Assembly: GCA_017464815.1 (NCBI GenBank)
Contig: JAFTYI010000027.1
Coordinates: 1-64,000, forward strand
Source: Bacteroidaceae bacterium
GTDB lineage: Bacteria; Bacteroidota; Bacteroidia; Bacteroidales; Bacteroidaceae
Direction of reading: 5' to 3'
Length of the DNA: 64,000 bases
Shown one piece after another: positions 16,401-25,498 of this stretch (its first letter is position 1; each line of letters starts with the position of its first letter). The notes under the pieces were generated by a model. That model ran no database searches. It had not been told where the DNA came from and was given only the letters and a program-made list of their open reading frames with translations. The position numbers and the translations under genes were made by a program.

Positions 16401-17197
16401 CCTTGGACGACATCAAGCAAGCAGCAACCGAACTGCTTACCCTCGTATCAACCACAAAGAAAACGGCACAACCCATTGAGGGAGCATGCATCGAGATGAC
16501 GGAGTTTCTCGTAAACCCCAGCTTCGAGAACAAGACAACAGGATGGTCGGTTGCCAAGCAAGTGAGCGGATGGGAATCGTTTGACACATGGAGCGACCGC
16601 CCTGCAGTGGATGGCACCTTCTTTGTCAGCCTCTGTTATCAGGATATTACCAGCATAGACATGTATCAGAACATAAGCGGCCTGCAAGCCGGAACCTACA
16701 CCATAAAGGCCAGCTTGCGCAACACGGACGGTGCTGACTTCCTGACCGACCAACGCATCTATGCCGAAGCAGGAAACAACCTCTATGAATCGGACAAACT
16801 GACTACCGTGAGTGGCGACAACAACAACGATTGGACAACATTCACACTGAGCGACGTGACATTGGAAGAGGGAGAAACCCTTCGCCTTGGTGCCCGCTCA
16901 ACGGGTACAGGCTCCAGCACAAAAGGATGGTTTCAAGCCGATGACTTCCGCCTCTATTATTGGGGAAAGAAGGTTGTGGATGGCATAGAGAATGCAACTG
17001 CTGATGAAGCATCCCACCCCAACGTAACCGCCACAGACGGCGGCATACTGGTTCAAATTGCACAAGCCGAAGAGATTGCCGTATATGGACTTGACGGCGC
17101 ACTGGTAAAGAAAACCCGCTTGACAGCAGGCACACACTTCATGCCTCTCTCCACAGGAAAATACATCGTGGGCGGACAAGTGGTGATTGTGAAATAA
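13406..17197 (+). pseudogene. GH27-type glycosidase with in-frame amber codon
   Basis: A 1263-codon reading frame interrupted only by TAG at 13535-13537 (codon 44). The stop replaces the first Trp of the GH27 signature: PPMG[stop]NSWNCFGP. Upstream is an intact signal peptide (ending SALAQ). Downstream are the catalytic domain (nucleophile Asp214 in KIDD, acid/base in RTVDDFWDNW near 267), two NPCBM-type sugar-binding domains (DHADW motifs), a helical FIVAR-like region, a CBM-like beta-sandwich (NPSFENKTTGW) and a T9SS-like tail (VYGLDGALVKK...YIVGG). It would be an exported alpha-galactosidase or related enzyme. The remaining 1219 codons are open, so the lesion is recent, an assembly error, or suppressed. 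Translation could restart at 13568, but that product would lack the signal peptide. Confidence 0.85.
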
Positions 17198-17235
17198 GAG
17201 TGCACCCACCCTACCACTTATACCACAAAACAGAA

Positions 17236-17277
17236 GGGACGCATCAGCCAAAACGGCCAATGCGTCCCTATTTTTTT
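17236..17277 (+). terminator. Terminator after GH27 gene
   Basis: A 9-bp stem GGGACGCAT (17236-17244) / ATGCGTCCC (17260-17268) followed by TATTTTTTT: a classic intrinsic terminator. Confidence 0.85.
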
Positions 17278-17334
17278 AGTAGTGTCCGCTAAAAACTTTT
17301 ACGGTTATGCAGGCTTCACGGTTCATGCAGCCTC

Positions 17335-17354
17335 TGTCATCTTGAGCGAAGCCG
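17335..17354. repeat. TGTCATCTTGAGCGAAGCCG element
   Basis: A copy of the widespread intergenic TGTCATnnTGAGCGAAGC element also seen at 2402 and 2673. Confidence 0.6.
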
Positions 17355-17389
17355 ACTATGTTCAACACATGACAGAGACCGTCAGTAAA

Positions 17390-17429
17390 AAAAAACAAAA
17401 AAGGAACCCTCATGATTAAGGATTCCTTT
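17390..17429 (-). terminator. Terminator of the tRNA-Asp transcript
   Basis: On the minus strand an AAAGGAATCC / GGGTTCCTTT hairpin is followed by a long T-run (17402-17386), just after the tRNA-Asp pair. Confidence 0.7.
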
Positions 17430-17435
17430 ACTTTG

Positions 17436-17509
17436 CGGTGCGTACGGGACTCGAACCCGTGACCCCATGCGTGACAGGCATGTATTCTAACCAACTGAAC
17501 TAACGCACC
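17436..17509 (-). tRNA. tRNA-Asp (GTC)
   Basis: Cloverleaf readable on the minus strand: acceptor GGTGCGT/ACGCACC with discriminator G, anticodon loop CTGTCAC giving GTC, and T-loop GGTTCGAGTCC. It lies in tandem with an identical copy upstream. Confidence 0.95.
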
Positions 17510-17534
17510 TCATTATGAAAACTAATAAAAGAGG

Positions 17535-17608
17535 CGGTGCGTACGGGACTCGAACCCGTGACCCCATGCGTGACAGGCATGTATTCTAACCAACTGAACT
17601 AACGCACC
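17535..17608 (-). tRNA. tRNA-Asp (GTC), second copy
   Basis: Identical to the copy at 17436-17509 and 26 bases upstream of it in transcription; the two probably share one precursor. Confidence 0.95.
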
Positions 17609-17856
17609 AGTTTATCTCTTTTTCAATCTGTAGTCACCACACTGGCAACTGCATCTCTCTCGATTGCGGGTGCAAAGGTACTGCTTTTTTTCAATATGAC
17701 AAACTTTTCGGCATCTTTTTTATAAGGAAAATACGAGGTTATTCCTAACCGTTTGATTCTTAGCTTACTTTTTTCTTCAAAAAAATAGAGGTGCAGAGTT
17801 GCGGCATTACGGATAAAAGCGTACCTTTGTGGCCTGCAAACCTTTTATTGGGAAAT

Positions 17857-18792
17857 ATGGATGTAGCTTGTAGTACCGACAGCAATTACCTGAAGTATGC
17901 CATCACGATGCTGCTTTCCCTCTTTGACCACCATCAAGGAGAGGAGGTGCGTATCCACTTGTTGGCCGATGGGTTGACGGATGACGAAGTTGACAAGGTG
18001 CGTTGCGTGGTTGAAGGGCATGGAGCCAAACTGATGGTCTATGCCGTTGATGGTGATTACTTGGGCACGTTGGTACAGGGGTGTTACGGATACATCACTC
18101 CCACGACTTATGCACGATTGTTCCTGCCTGACTTGTTGCCGCAAGAGGTCAAGCGGGTTATCTATCTCGACTGTGATTTGCTGGTGCTTGACTCGCTACT
18201 ACCCTTGTGGGAATATCCATTGAAGGAGACACATGAGGTGGGTGCCGTGGAGGACAGTTGTTGTGCCAACCCGACTTACTACAGCCGCTTGCATCTTTCG
18301 CCCGAAGAGCATCGTTACTTCAATGCCGGAGTGTTGCTCATCAACCTTGAAGCTTGGCGAAAGGGGGACTTTGTGAAACGGGCTTTGGAACTGCTGCATA
18401 GCAACTCGTTGCCGCTCGACTATGCCGACCAAGATGTGTTGAACGTGCTTTGCGTGGGACGAACCACTTACCTACCCTTCCGCTACAACTTACAGGAGGC
18501 TATGCTGCGTCGCTATGTTCCCGAAATCAGTGATGAATCGCGAAGGTTGATTGTCGAGAGTCTGCCTTGCCCGGCCATCATTCATTTCACCTACTTGCTG
18601 AAACCGTGGAACTACGTGTCGTTCCACCCCTATCGCCGTCATTTCTACCATTACTTTGACCAGACTGATTGGAAGGGTGAACGTCCCTCTCCTACCTTCA
18701 AACAACGATTGTGGCGTCTCATGTGGCGCATAGGTGCTGCCATTGGCAAGGTGAACACTTACTGGCCACTTCCTGAGCATTTACGGATGTAG
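17857..18792 (+). CDS. Family 8 glycosyltransferase
   Basis: A 311-aa GT-A fold retaining transferase of the LgtC/GT8 type. It starts MDVACSTDSNYLKYA (donor-site strand), has the metal-binding DCD at residues 105-107 (YLDCDLLV), and HRYFNAGVLLINLEAWR, NxxDQDVLN and HFTYLLKPWN typical of the family. It should add a hexose to lipopolysaccharide or another surface glycan in the cytoplasm. I chose ATG 17857 because a -7 element (TAccTTTG, 17822-17829) lies just upstream and excludes the earlier frame start at 17791. It stands alone, ended by a terminator at 18856. Confidence 0.9.
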   Translation: MDVACSTDSNYLKYAITMLLSLFDHHQGEEVRIHLLADGLTDDEVDKVRCVVEGHGAKLMVYAVDGDYLGTLVQGCYGYITPTTYARLFLPDLLPQEVKRVIYLDCDLLVLDSLLPLWEYPLKETHEVGAVEDSCCANPTYYSRLHLSPEEHRYFNAGVLLINLEAWRKGDFVKRALELLHSNSLPLDYADQDVLNVLCVGRTTYLPFRYNLQEAMLRRYVPEISDESRRLIVESLPCPAIIHFTYLLKPWNYVSFHPYRRHFYHYFDQTDWKGERPSPTFKQRLWRLMWRIGAAIGKVNTYWPLPEHLRM

Positions 18793-18855
18793 GAAGGAAT
18801 AGAGAATAGAAGAAGAAAAGAGAATAGAAGAAAAAAAGAGAAGAAGAAAAAAAGA

Positions 18856-18890
18856 AGAAGCCTTACGACGTATCGCAAGGCTTCTCTGCT
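18856..18890 (+). terminator. Terminator after GT8
   Basis: AGAAGCCTT (18856-18864) / AAGGCTTCT (18877-18885) followed by a T-rich stretch. It is preceded by an unusual GA-rich AGAAGAAAAA tract from 18800. Confidence 0.75.
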
Positions 18891-18897
18891 TTTTGGG

Positions 18898-18972
18898 GGT
18901 GACTAGTGGGATTCGAACCCACGACATTCAGAACCACAATCTGACGCTCTAACCGACTGAACTATAGTCACC
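18898..18972 (-). tRNA. tRNA-His (GTG)
   Basis: Minus-strand cloverleaf with anticodon GTG in the loop ATTGTGGTT, acceptor GTGACTA/TAGTCAC, discriminator C and the extra G-1 encoded at 18972, as expected for tRNA-His. Confidence 0.95.
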
Positions 18973-19048
18973 ATGTACAAGGCTTTTCTCTAAAAGCGCT
19001 GCAAAGGTACGGCTAATTCCTGAAACATGCAAACTTTAGAGAGAGTTT

Positions 19049-20173
19049 TTACTTAAAAAAATACTCTTCAATTCCTATGTTGTTCTTTTTGAAGAGATTG
19101 CGTGCACTCTGCAAAAACCGGTCGAGACGGCTTTGTTCGGCATCGTTGAGGGTTGAAGGCGGATTGGCTGCGGGGTAAAGCAGGTAATTGCCTGCCCCTT
19201 CTCGCAACGTAGGACGCGAAGTCCACACCAGGCTATAGGAGCAATCGGCCAAAGCGGTGATGTGACCAATGCGCTTCAATTCGAGCTTTACCATAGCACC
19301 GCCATCGGTGTTGGGAGCCGACATGTTGGAAATGTAGTTTCCCAAAGAATAGACTACGAGATGACGGGCTGCGGTATATTCATCGGGACGAACTTCCATT
19401 GGTTGGAGCACATGGGGATGACCACCTATCACATGGTCAACACCGTTGGCTATGAGCCAATCGGCCATCTGACGTTCCTGATGCTCGGGAAGCAGGCGAT
19501 ACTCTACGCCCCAATGCATGCAGGCGATGATGACATCAGCTTTTAATTCGCGGGCTTTGGCTACGTCCTTCAATATCTGTTCTTTGTCGATGTAGTTGAC
19601 CACGTTGGGTTCCTTCACTTGAATGCCGTTGGTTGCATAGGTGTAGCTGAGAAGGGCTATACGGAATCCATTCTTCCGGATGATAAGCGGATAGAGGCTT
19701 TCGCGCGCGTTCTTATCTATATAAGTACCAGCGTATGGAATTTGGAGAGAATCAAGCATGTGGATGGTGCGCTCAAGTCCACGTTTTCCACGGTCGAGAC
19801 AATGGTTGTTAGCGGTGAGCAGGACATCAAAGCCAGCCTCCTTGATGGCTTGAGCATAAGCATCGGGAGCACTGAACTGGGGATAACCACGATAAGGACG
19901 GCCGGCAAGGGTAACTTCGAGGTTAGCTATGGCCACATCGGCCCGACTGACTTCGTCTTTGACATATTGAAAGCAGGGTGTGTAGTCATACGTTCCATCC
20001 GATTGGCGGGCAGCATCAATCTGTCCTTGATGTTGCATCAAGTCGCCGGCAAAAAGCAAGGTGATGCGCCCAAACTCTTGAGCAGAAAGAGCAATAGGGA
20101 AGAAAAAGAAAAGGGATAGAAAAAAGAAGACCCTCCCCTTTACCCCTCCCTCTATGGAGGGGAGTAGATACAT
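19049..20173 (-). CDS. CapA-family metallophosphatase-like protein
   Basis: A secreted or periplasmic CapA (PGA_cap) family protein with a calcineurin-like fold: LLFAGDLMQHQGQ, VAIANLEVTL, LLTANNHCLDRG, VIACMHWGVEY and DHVIGGHPHVLQP carry the metal ligands in order. Family members act in poly-gamma-glutamate capsule systems, but many stand-alone bacterial copies have no known substrate. The N-terminus is odd: a repeat element (see 20125) encodes MYLLPSIEGGVKGR before a hydrophobic signal-like stretch (FFFLSLFFFFPIALSAQ). ATG 20173 is my choice; several in-frame ATGs lie upstream to 20227. Confidence 0.82.
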   Translation of the reverse strand: MYLLPSIEGGVKGRVFFFLSLFFFFPIALSAQEFGRITLLFAGDLMQHQGQIDAARQSDGTYDYTPCFQYVKDEVSRADVAIANLEVTLAGRPYRGYPQFSAPDAYAQAIKEAGFDVLLTANNHCLDRGKRGLERTIHMLDSLQIPYAGTYIDKNARESLYPLIIRKNGFRIALLSYTYATNGIQVKEPNVVNYIDKEQILKDVAKARELKADVIIACMHWGVEYRLLPEHQERQMADWLIANGVDHVIGGHPHVLQPMEVRPDEYTAARHLVVYSLGNYISNMSAPNTDGGAMVKLELKRIGHITALADCSYSLVWTSRPTLREGAGNYLLYPAANPPSTLNDAEQSRLDRFLQSARNLFKKNNIGIEEYFFK

Positions 20174-20272
20174 TTTGTCATAAACAAAAGAGATAAAGAC
20201 TTTATACATAAAAGACACTTTATACATTCTACTTCCCTCCCATAAAGGAGGAGTAAGGGAGAGGGGGCCGTT
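20125..20272. repeat. Two inverted copies of a CCCTCC...GGGAGGGGTAAGGG element
   Basis: Copy R1 (about 20130-20168) and copy R2 (20229-20272) are in opposite orientation; R3 lies at 21228-21267. The core is a short hairpin CTTCCCTC...GAGGGG followed by GTAAGGGGGAGGGTC. R1 forms part of the 5' end of the capA-like gene. Confidence 0.7.
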
Positions 20273-20275
20273 GTT

Positions 20276-21157
20276 TTACTTATATATCTCCTTTTTGCCT
20301 GCAAGAAGCGTGTTCTTCATGAGCGAACAAATGGTCATAGGACCTACGCCACCAGGCACAGGAGTGATGTAGCTGCACTTCTCGGCCACTTCATCAAAGA
20401 GCACGTCACCAGTGAGTTTGAAGCCACTCTTGCGTGTTGCATCAGGCACACGGGTTGTGCCTACGTCGATGATGACAGCTCCCTCCTTCACCATGTCGGC
20501 CTTCACGAAATTGGGTTGACCAAGGGCTGCAATGATAATGTCTGCTTCGCGACACTCCTTAACAAGGTCTTTGCTACGGCTATGACACACGGTGACGGTG
20601 GCGTCGCCCGGATAAGCCTTCTGCATCATCAGGCTTGCCATAGGCTTACCCACGATGTTGCTGCGTCCGAGGACTACACACTTCTTTCCCTGTGTCTCGA
20701 TGTTGTAGCGTTTCAGCAATTCAAGGATTCCGTTCGGTGTGGCTGAAATGTAGCAGGGAAGACCTATGCTCATGCGGCCCACGTTGATGGGATGGAAACC
20801 GTCGACATCCTTGCGATAGTCAATGGTTTCGATAACCTTCTGTTCGCTGATGTGCTTGGGCAGGGGAAGTTGCACGATGAAACCGTCTACGTCGGCATCC
20901 TCGTTCAGTTCGCGCACCTTGGCAAGCAGTTCGTCCTCGGTGACATCGGCCTCATAGCGGATAAGGCTCGACTTGAATCCACACACTTCGCATGCCTTCA
21001 CTTTGGCTGCTACATACGTTTCACTTCCTCCATCGTGACCTACCAGGATGGCAGCCAAGTGAGGACGCTTGCCACCCTTGGCCACAATGTCGGCCACTTC
21101 GGCAGCTATCTCTTGCTTCACCTGTTCGGCGATAGCTTTTCCGTCAATCAGTTGCAT
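20276..21157 (-). CDS. folD: Methylenetetrahydrofolate dehydrogenase / cyclohydrolase
   Basis: A 293-aa FolD. It interconverts 5,10-methylene-, methenyl- and 10-formyl-tetrahydrofolate with NADP in the cytoplasm, feeding purine and fMet synthesis. Visible motifs: [13 protein letters not shown] (catalytic Lys region), [38 protein letters not shown] (nucleotide-binding) and [11 protein letters not shown]. The length is normal. ATG 21157 begins the conserved [14 protein letters not shown]; longer frames add unconserved residues. Confidence 0.97.
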   Translation of the reverse strand: MQLIDGKAIAEQVKQEIAAEVADIVAKGGKRPHLAAILVGHDGGSETYVAAKVKACEVCGFKSSLIRYEADVTEDELLAKVRELNEDADVDGFIVQLPLPKHISEQKVIETIDYRKDVDGFHPINVGRMSIGLPCYISATPNGILELLKRYNIETQGKKCVVLGRSNIVGKPMASLMMQKAYPGDATVTVCHSRSKDLVKECREADIIIAALGQPNFVKADMVKEGAVIIDVGTTRVPDATRKSGFKLTGDVLFDEVAEKCSYITPVPGGVGPMTICSLMKNTLLAGKKEIYK

Positions 21158-21227
21158 AATTCTATGGTTATCGGACCTCATCCCAACCTTCTCCAAGGGG
21201 AAGGAGCAGAATGATTAGCAAAGCTAT

Positions 21228-21267
21228 CTACTTCCCTCACTTGGGAGGGGTAAGGGGGAGGGTCCTT
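21228..21267. repeat. CTTCCCTC...GGGAGGGGTAAGGG element, copy R3
   Basis: The third copy of the element described at 20125, between the thioredoxin-like gene end and folD, in the same orientation as R2. A short CTTCTCC/GGGGAAGG hairpin precedes it near 21190. Confidence 0.7.
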
Positions 21268-21275
21268 TTTTTTAT

Positions 21276-22343
21276 TTATTTTCCAAACATGAATTTCTCT
21301 ACCGTGGGTTGCATGTTTGCTCCACGCAAGTTGGTGCGGTCGAGGATTGTACCATCGGGACCAATGAGCATGATGCAAGGAATACCCTGTACGCCATAGA
21401 GTTTGGTTGCCGTTTCGTTGGAGTCGATAATCTGGGGCCAAGTAATCTTTTCGGTTTCCATGGCAGGTGCCAAGTTCTCCAGCTTGTCCCACACGTAGAT
21501 GCCAAGCACGGTCAAGCCCTTGTTCTTATAGAGGTTATAGACGTTGGCCAAGTTGGGTATCTCGCGTTTGCAGGGGCCACACCAGCTTGCCCACATGTCA
21601 ACGAGCACATAGTTGCCCTTGCCTACGTAATCAGAGAGAGAGACGGGATTACCATTGATGTCGGTTCCTTTGATGTCAACATAAGGCTGGCCGACGGCGG
21701 TTGCTTTCTGAGTTTCAAGCGTGCTCTTTGTTTTTGACACACGTTGAGTAGCAAGCAAGCAGGGGCCAAAGCTGTTCATCAGCTCCAATTGCTCATCGGC
21801 ATTCATGACGCTCATGAACTGGGTGAGGACATAACCCACCACATCATTCTTGTGACCTTCGTAAGCATTCAGGACTTCTTGTTTGAAACGAGGTTTCCAC
21901 TCGTTTTCATAGATGGCATTCCACTCTTCACGGCCACCTTCAAAGGCCTCGTATGCCTTGTAATAGTCGGAATTCACACTATCTATCAAGGCTACGACGC
22001 GGGTAAGTTCATCGTTCAAAGGAGAACCCGATGAATTGCCATCGTCAGCAATGACAATGTTGCCATTTTCCAATGCGAATACGACCTTGATTTTCTTGCC
22101 ATCGAAGGAAACACCTGCTACGATAGCCGAGTCAGCCTTCCCTTCAAAAGTAAACGAAGCGCCATCAACGACTGTGCTATCCACTACCACGTTTTTGTCG
22201 ACATCCATAATGTAAATGGTCTGTCCGTTCATGGTTGAATCGGGCAATGCAGCCGTCACCGTGTAACTTGCCGGGGCTGAAGAACAAGCGACAAACATGG
22301 CCATCATGCCAAGTGCGCTCAATGTGAACAAATTCTTTTTCAT
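21276..22343 (-). CDS. TlpA-like thiol-disulfide lipoprotein
   Basis: A 355-aa lipoprotein (lipobox MFVAC, Cys20). The N-terminal half is a DUF4369-like beta domain (28-100), followed by a helical segment and then an AhpC/TSA-TlpA thioredoxin domain from about 215 with the redox site WCGPC (Cys255, Cys258) and a cis-Pro region (GIPCIMLIGPDG). It probably keeps envelope protein thiols reduced. Bacteroidales encode many paralogues, so the client cannot be named. Its closeness to folD and ffh is positional only. Confidence 0.9.
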   Translation of the reverse strand: MKKNLFTLSALGMMAMFVACSSAPASYTVTAALPDSTMNGQTIYIMDVDKNVVVDSTVVDGASFTFEGKADSAIVAGVSFDGKKIKVVFALENGNIVIADDGNSSGSPLNDELTRVVALIDSVNSDYYKAYEAFEGGREEWNAIYENEWKPRFKQEVLNAYEGHKNDVVGYVLTQFMSVMNADEQLELMNSFGPCLLATQRVSKTKSTLETQKATAVGQPYVDIKGTDINGNPVSLSDYVGKGNYVLVDMWASWCGPCKREIPNLANVYNLYKNKGLTVLGIYVWDKLENLAPAMETEKITWPQIIDSNETATKLYGVQGIPCIMLIGPDGTILDRTNLRGANMQPTVEKFMFGK

Positions 22344-22374
22344 AATCTTTGAGAGTTTATTGGATTTTTATTGA

Positions 22375-23745
22375 TTATCTTCTGAAACCACCCATACCGG
22401 GCATACCGGGCATTTTAGGCATTTTGCCCATCATCTTGCTCATGTTGCTGCCGGTAATCATCTTCATCATCTTGCGCGTCTGGTCAAACTGCTTGATGAG
22501 GCGGTTCACCTCCTGGAGGTCCGTACCACTACCCTTGGCAATGCGGTTACGACGGCTTCCGTTCAGGATTTCGGGGTTGGTGCGTTCCTTCGGAGTCATC
22601 GAGTAGATGATGGCTTCGATGCTCTTGAATGCATCGTCGTCGATGTCGATGTCCTTGATGGCTTTGCCCACACCGGGAATCATGGCTGCAAGGTCCTTGA
22701 TGTTACCCATCTTCTTGATTTGCTGGATTTGTCCGAGGAAGTCGTTGAAGTCAAACTGGTTCTTCTGAATCTTCTTCTGAAGGCGCTTGGCCTCCTCTTC
22801 ATCAAACTGCTCCTGGGCACGTTCAACAAGCGAAACGATGTCACCCATACCCAAAATGCGGTCGGCCATACGCGAAGGATGAAACTGGTCGATGGCTTCC
22901 ATCTTCTCGCCCGTACCGACAAACTTGATGGGCTTGTTCACCACCGTGCGGATGCTGAGAGCCGCACCACCACGAGTGTCACCATCGAGCTTGGTGAGGA
23001 CAACGCCATCAAAGTCGAGCCGTTCGTTGAATTCCTTAGCAGTGTTCACGGCATCCTGACCCGTCATGGAGTCAACCACGAAAAGGGTCTCTGAAGGATT
23101 GATGGCCTCCTTGATAGCGGCAATCTCCTGCATCATCTGCTCATCAATTGCCAATCGGCCGGCGGTGTCGACGATAACCACGTCGTATCCCTTCGCCTTG
23201 GCCTCGCGGATGGCATTTTGGGCAATCTCCACCGGATTCTTGTTCTCCAGCTCCATATACACGGGCACACCAATCTGCTCGCCAAGCACACGCAACTGCT
23301 CGATAGCGGCCGGACGATAGACGTCGCACGCGGTCAACAGGGGGCGACGGTTCTTCTTCGTCTTCAGCATCAAGGCCAACTTGCCCGAGAAGGTAGTCTT
23401 ACCCGAACCTTGAAGACCCGACATCAGGATGACGGCCGGTTGACCCGTCTGTCCCTTCACATTGATTTCGGCCGTTTCACCACCCATCAACAGGGCCAGT
23501 TCATCGTGCACAATCTTCACCATCAACTGGCTGGGTTTCACGGCGGTGAGCACATTCTGACCCAAGGCTTTCTGCTTCACCGTGTCGGTAAAGGTCTTGG
23601 CCACCTTATAGTTGACGTCGGCATCAAGCAATGCCTTGCGCACATCCTTCAAAGTTTCTGATACGTTGACTTCGGTGATTTTACCTTCACCCTTCAGGAT
23701 TTTGAACGAGCGTTCGAGCCGTTCGCTAAGATTTTCAAACAACAT
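22375..23745 (-). CDS. ffh: Signal recognition particle protein Ffh
   Basis: A 456-aa SRP54 GTPase that, with SRP RNA, targets nascent membrane proteins to FtsY and SecYEG. The N domain (1-85) is followed by the G domain with GLQGSGKTT (110-118), DVYRPAA, DTAGR and TKLDGDTRGGAA. The C-terminal M domain ends in Met/Gly-rich MPKMPGMPGMGG. The length is standard. A minus-strand -7 element TActTTTG lies at 23836-23829. Confidence 0.98.
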   Translation of the reverse strand: MLFENLSERLERSFKILKGEGKITEVNVSETLKDVRKALLDADVNYKVAKTFTDTVKQKALGQNVLTAVKPSQLMVKIVHDELALLMGGETAEINVKGQTGQPAVILMSGLQGSGKTTFSGKLALMLKTKKNRRPLLTACDVYRPAAIEQLRVLGEQIGVPVYMELENKNPVEIAQNAIREAKAKGYDVVIVDTAGRLAIDEQMMQEIAAIKEAINPSETLFVVDSMTGQDAVNTAKEFNERLDFDGVVLTKLDGDTRGGAALSIRTVVNKPIKFVGTGEKMEAIDQFHPSRMADRILGMGDIVSLVERAQEQFDEEEAKRLQKKIQKNQFDFNDFLGQIQQIKKMGNIKDLAAMIPGVGKAIKDIDIDDDAFKSIEAIIYSMTPKERTNPEILNGSRRNRIAKGSGTDLQEVNRLIKQFDQTRKMMKMITGSNMSKMMGKMPKMPGMPGMGGFRR

Positions 23746-24245
23746 ACTTGTGTCCTATCTAAAATAATCTGTTTATAAAATACTGCTTCATCGGCGGGCA
23801 TCCCCACCTTATTATATATTTGAAGGTGCAAAAGTACAAAAAATCGTTGGAATAATCGACAGATTTCAAAAGAATAATGCGACGACCTCCATGAAAAGCC
23901 ATAAAAGAAACGCACACGTGCCTTGTCCCCTCATCATTCACCCGTTCATGCCCATTGCACCACTGGGTCCCGTTCATCCCAAAGCTAAGCTTCGTTCATC
24001 CCAGGGCCAAGCTTCATTCATCCTTGGGATAAGCTTCGTTCACTCTAGGAATGTATCCCATTCATTCTAGGACTGTATCACGTTCATTCTAGGATTGTAT
24101 CCCGTTCATTGCACGACTGAATGAAGCGCCAAACACACAGGGTTGCACGAAAATCCGTCAGAATAAGATTGTCTCCTCAAAAAAAACTCCTCGTATCTTT
24201 GTCCAGATAAAAAATCTGTTGTACATTTGCACCACCAAACGGAAA
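23746..24245. repeat. Intergenic region with seven-unit 22-bp tandem array
   Basis: Besides the ffh promoter, this gap holds a strict-period degenerate array. Units begin (c/t)GTTCAT or CATTCAT at 23971, 23993, 24015, 24037, 24059, 24081 and 24103, each exactly 22 bp apart; a looser unit precedes at 23943. The first three end in AAGCTT, the next three in TGTATCC or TGTATCA, and the last matches the array at 1661 (GTTCATTGCACGACTGAATG). There are no spacers, so it is not a CRISPR array. Confidence 0.85.
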
Positions 24246-24332
24246 GGAAAGATGCCGGAGTGGTCGATCGGGCCGCACTCGAAATGCGGTGAACGGGCAA
24301 CTGTTCCCAGGGTTCGAATCCCTGTCTTTCCG
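24246..24332 (+). tRNA. tRNA-Ser (CGA)
   Basis: An 87-nt class II tRNA: acceptor GGAAAGA/TCTTTCC with discriminator G, anticodon loop CTCGAAA giving CGA, a long variable arm (GAACGGGCAACTGTTC) and T-loop GGTTCGAATCC. Confidence 0.95.
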
Positions 24333-24348
24333 CTATTTCATTCTTGAT

Positions 24349-24377
24349 AGGCACGGATTGCACGGATTACACGGATT
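24349..24377. repeat. Dispersed CACGGATTACACGGATT repeat
   Basis: One copy of the GGCACGGATTGCACGGATT family in three 9-bp steps, between tRNA-Ser and the phosphatase gene. Confidence 0.75.
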
Positions 24378-24435
24378 CATTTTTTGCCATGTACATCAGC
24401 GGAATCGGTGCCTAACGTTTTTTATTTGCAAAAGC

Positions 24436-24900
24436 ATGGAGAAGAAGAAGATTCTGTTCATTTGCCTTGGAAACATCTGCCGCTCGTGCACGGCTGAGGA
24501 GATAATGCGCCAGCTGGTGATTCGCGAAGGACGCGAAAGGGAGTTTGTGCTCGACTCGGCAGGCATACTGAGCTACCATCAGGGAGAACTGCCCGATAGC
24601 CGCATGAGGATGCATGCCGCCCGAAGAGGCTACAACCTGACACACCGCTCGCGACCGGTCACGACGGAGGATTTCTATGAATTCGACCTGATTGTAGCCA
24701 TGGACGAACGCAACGTGGATGACTTGCGCGAACGTGCTCCTGGCTTGGAGGAAGAGAAGAAAATTGTGCGCATGACCGACTACCTGCAAAACCGTGTGGC
24801 CGACCATGTCCCCGACCCCTACTATGGCGGAGCTTCGGGCTTTGAAAATGTGCTTGACATTCTGGAAGATGCCTGCGAAGGGTTACTGAAGAGCCTTTAA
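24436..24900 (+). CDS. Low-molecular-weight protein tyrosine phosphatase
   Basis: A 154-aa LMW-PTP. The phosphate loop is CLGNICRS (Cys10, Arg16) and the general acid Asp127 sits in DPYYGG. The usual Pro after CRS is Cys18. It may dephosphorylate a tyrosine autokinase that controls polysaccharide export, as relatives do, though no such kinase is in the window. ATG 24436 starts the conserved KKKILFICLGN; the longer frame runs back through the tRNA. Its end overlaps the maf gene by 18 bases tail to tail. Confidence 0.9.
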   Translation: MEKKKILFICLGNICRSCTAEEIMRQLVIREGREREFVLDSAGILSYHQGELPDSRMRMHAARRGYNLTHRSRPVTTEDFYEFDLIVAMDERNVDDLRERAPGLEEEKKIVRMTDYLQNRVADHVPDPYYGGASGFENVLDILEDACEGLLKSL

Positions 24901-25461
24901 CTCCCTGTAAAGTCTTTGTACGGGCAATCCCATCACGTTGAAGTAGGAGCCTTCGATGCGCTCGACACCGATGAAGCCTATCCACTCCTGCACACCGTAT
25001 GAACCTGCCTTATCCATAGGTCGGTAGTGGCTTACGTAATACTTTATCTCTTCCTCAGTAAGTGTTGCAAATGTCACTTGCGACACGGAAGCAAAACTTT
25101 TCTTAAAAGCAGTAGTGGCAAGGGTTACACCCGTAATCACTTGATGCGTATGCCCTGAAAGGTTGCGCAACATTTGACAGGCTTCCTCCTCATCAGCAGG
25201 TTTACCAAGTACCTGTCCGTCGAGCCACACGATGGTGTCGGCCGTAATCAGCAACTCATTGTCTTTCAAAGCATCCAAATAAGCAGAAGCCTTTTTGGAT
25301 GAAATATACACGGGGATTTCCTCGCCCTGCAATGTTTCGGGATAGGATTCATCAATACCCGGCAAAGTGCGCACTTCGTAATCGAGGCCCAATCCGCTCA
25401 GCAACTCTCTCCGACGAGGCGAATTGCTGGCAAGGATGATATGATAATCAAGTTTCAGCAT
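24883..25461 (-). CDS. maf: Maf-family nucleotide pyrophosphatase
   Basis: A 192-aa Maf/HAM1-type protein that hydrolyses non-canonical or excess dTTP/UTP-type nucleotides in the cytoplasm. Motifs: LASNSPRRRELL (substrate loop), ISSKKA, TADTIVWLDGQVLGKP and DKAGSYGVQEWIG. The length is normal. It is the last gene of a minus-strand run nitroreductase-DUF2520-kdsC-maf; the DUF2520-kdsC-maf order recurs in Bacteroidales. It overlaps the convergent phosphatase gene by 18 bases. Confidence 0.93.
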   Translation of the reverse strand: MLKLDYHIILASNSPRRRELLSGLGLDYEVRTLPGIDESYPETLQGEEIPVYISSKKASAYLDALKDNELLITADTIVWLDGQVLGKPADEEEACQMLRNLSGHTHQVITGVTLATTAFKKSFASVSQVTFATLTEEEIKYYVSHYRPMDKAGSYGVQEWIGFIGVERIEGSYFNVMGLPVQRLYRELKALQ

Positions 25462-25498
25462 AAATAAAAAAAATTAAGGAGAGTGAGGGTCTTGGTTT

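Noticed and set aside
17278..17300. Possible insertion-sequence end (AGTGTCCGCTAAAAAC)
   Set aside because: Resembles some IS termini, but there is no partner inverted repeat, transposase or target duplication.
23971..24124. CRISPR array
   Set aside because: Units abut with no unique spacers, units are degenerate, and no cas gene is in the window.
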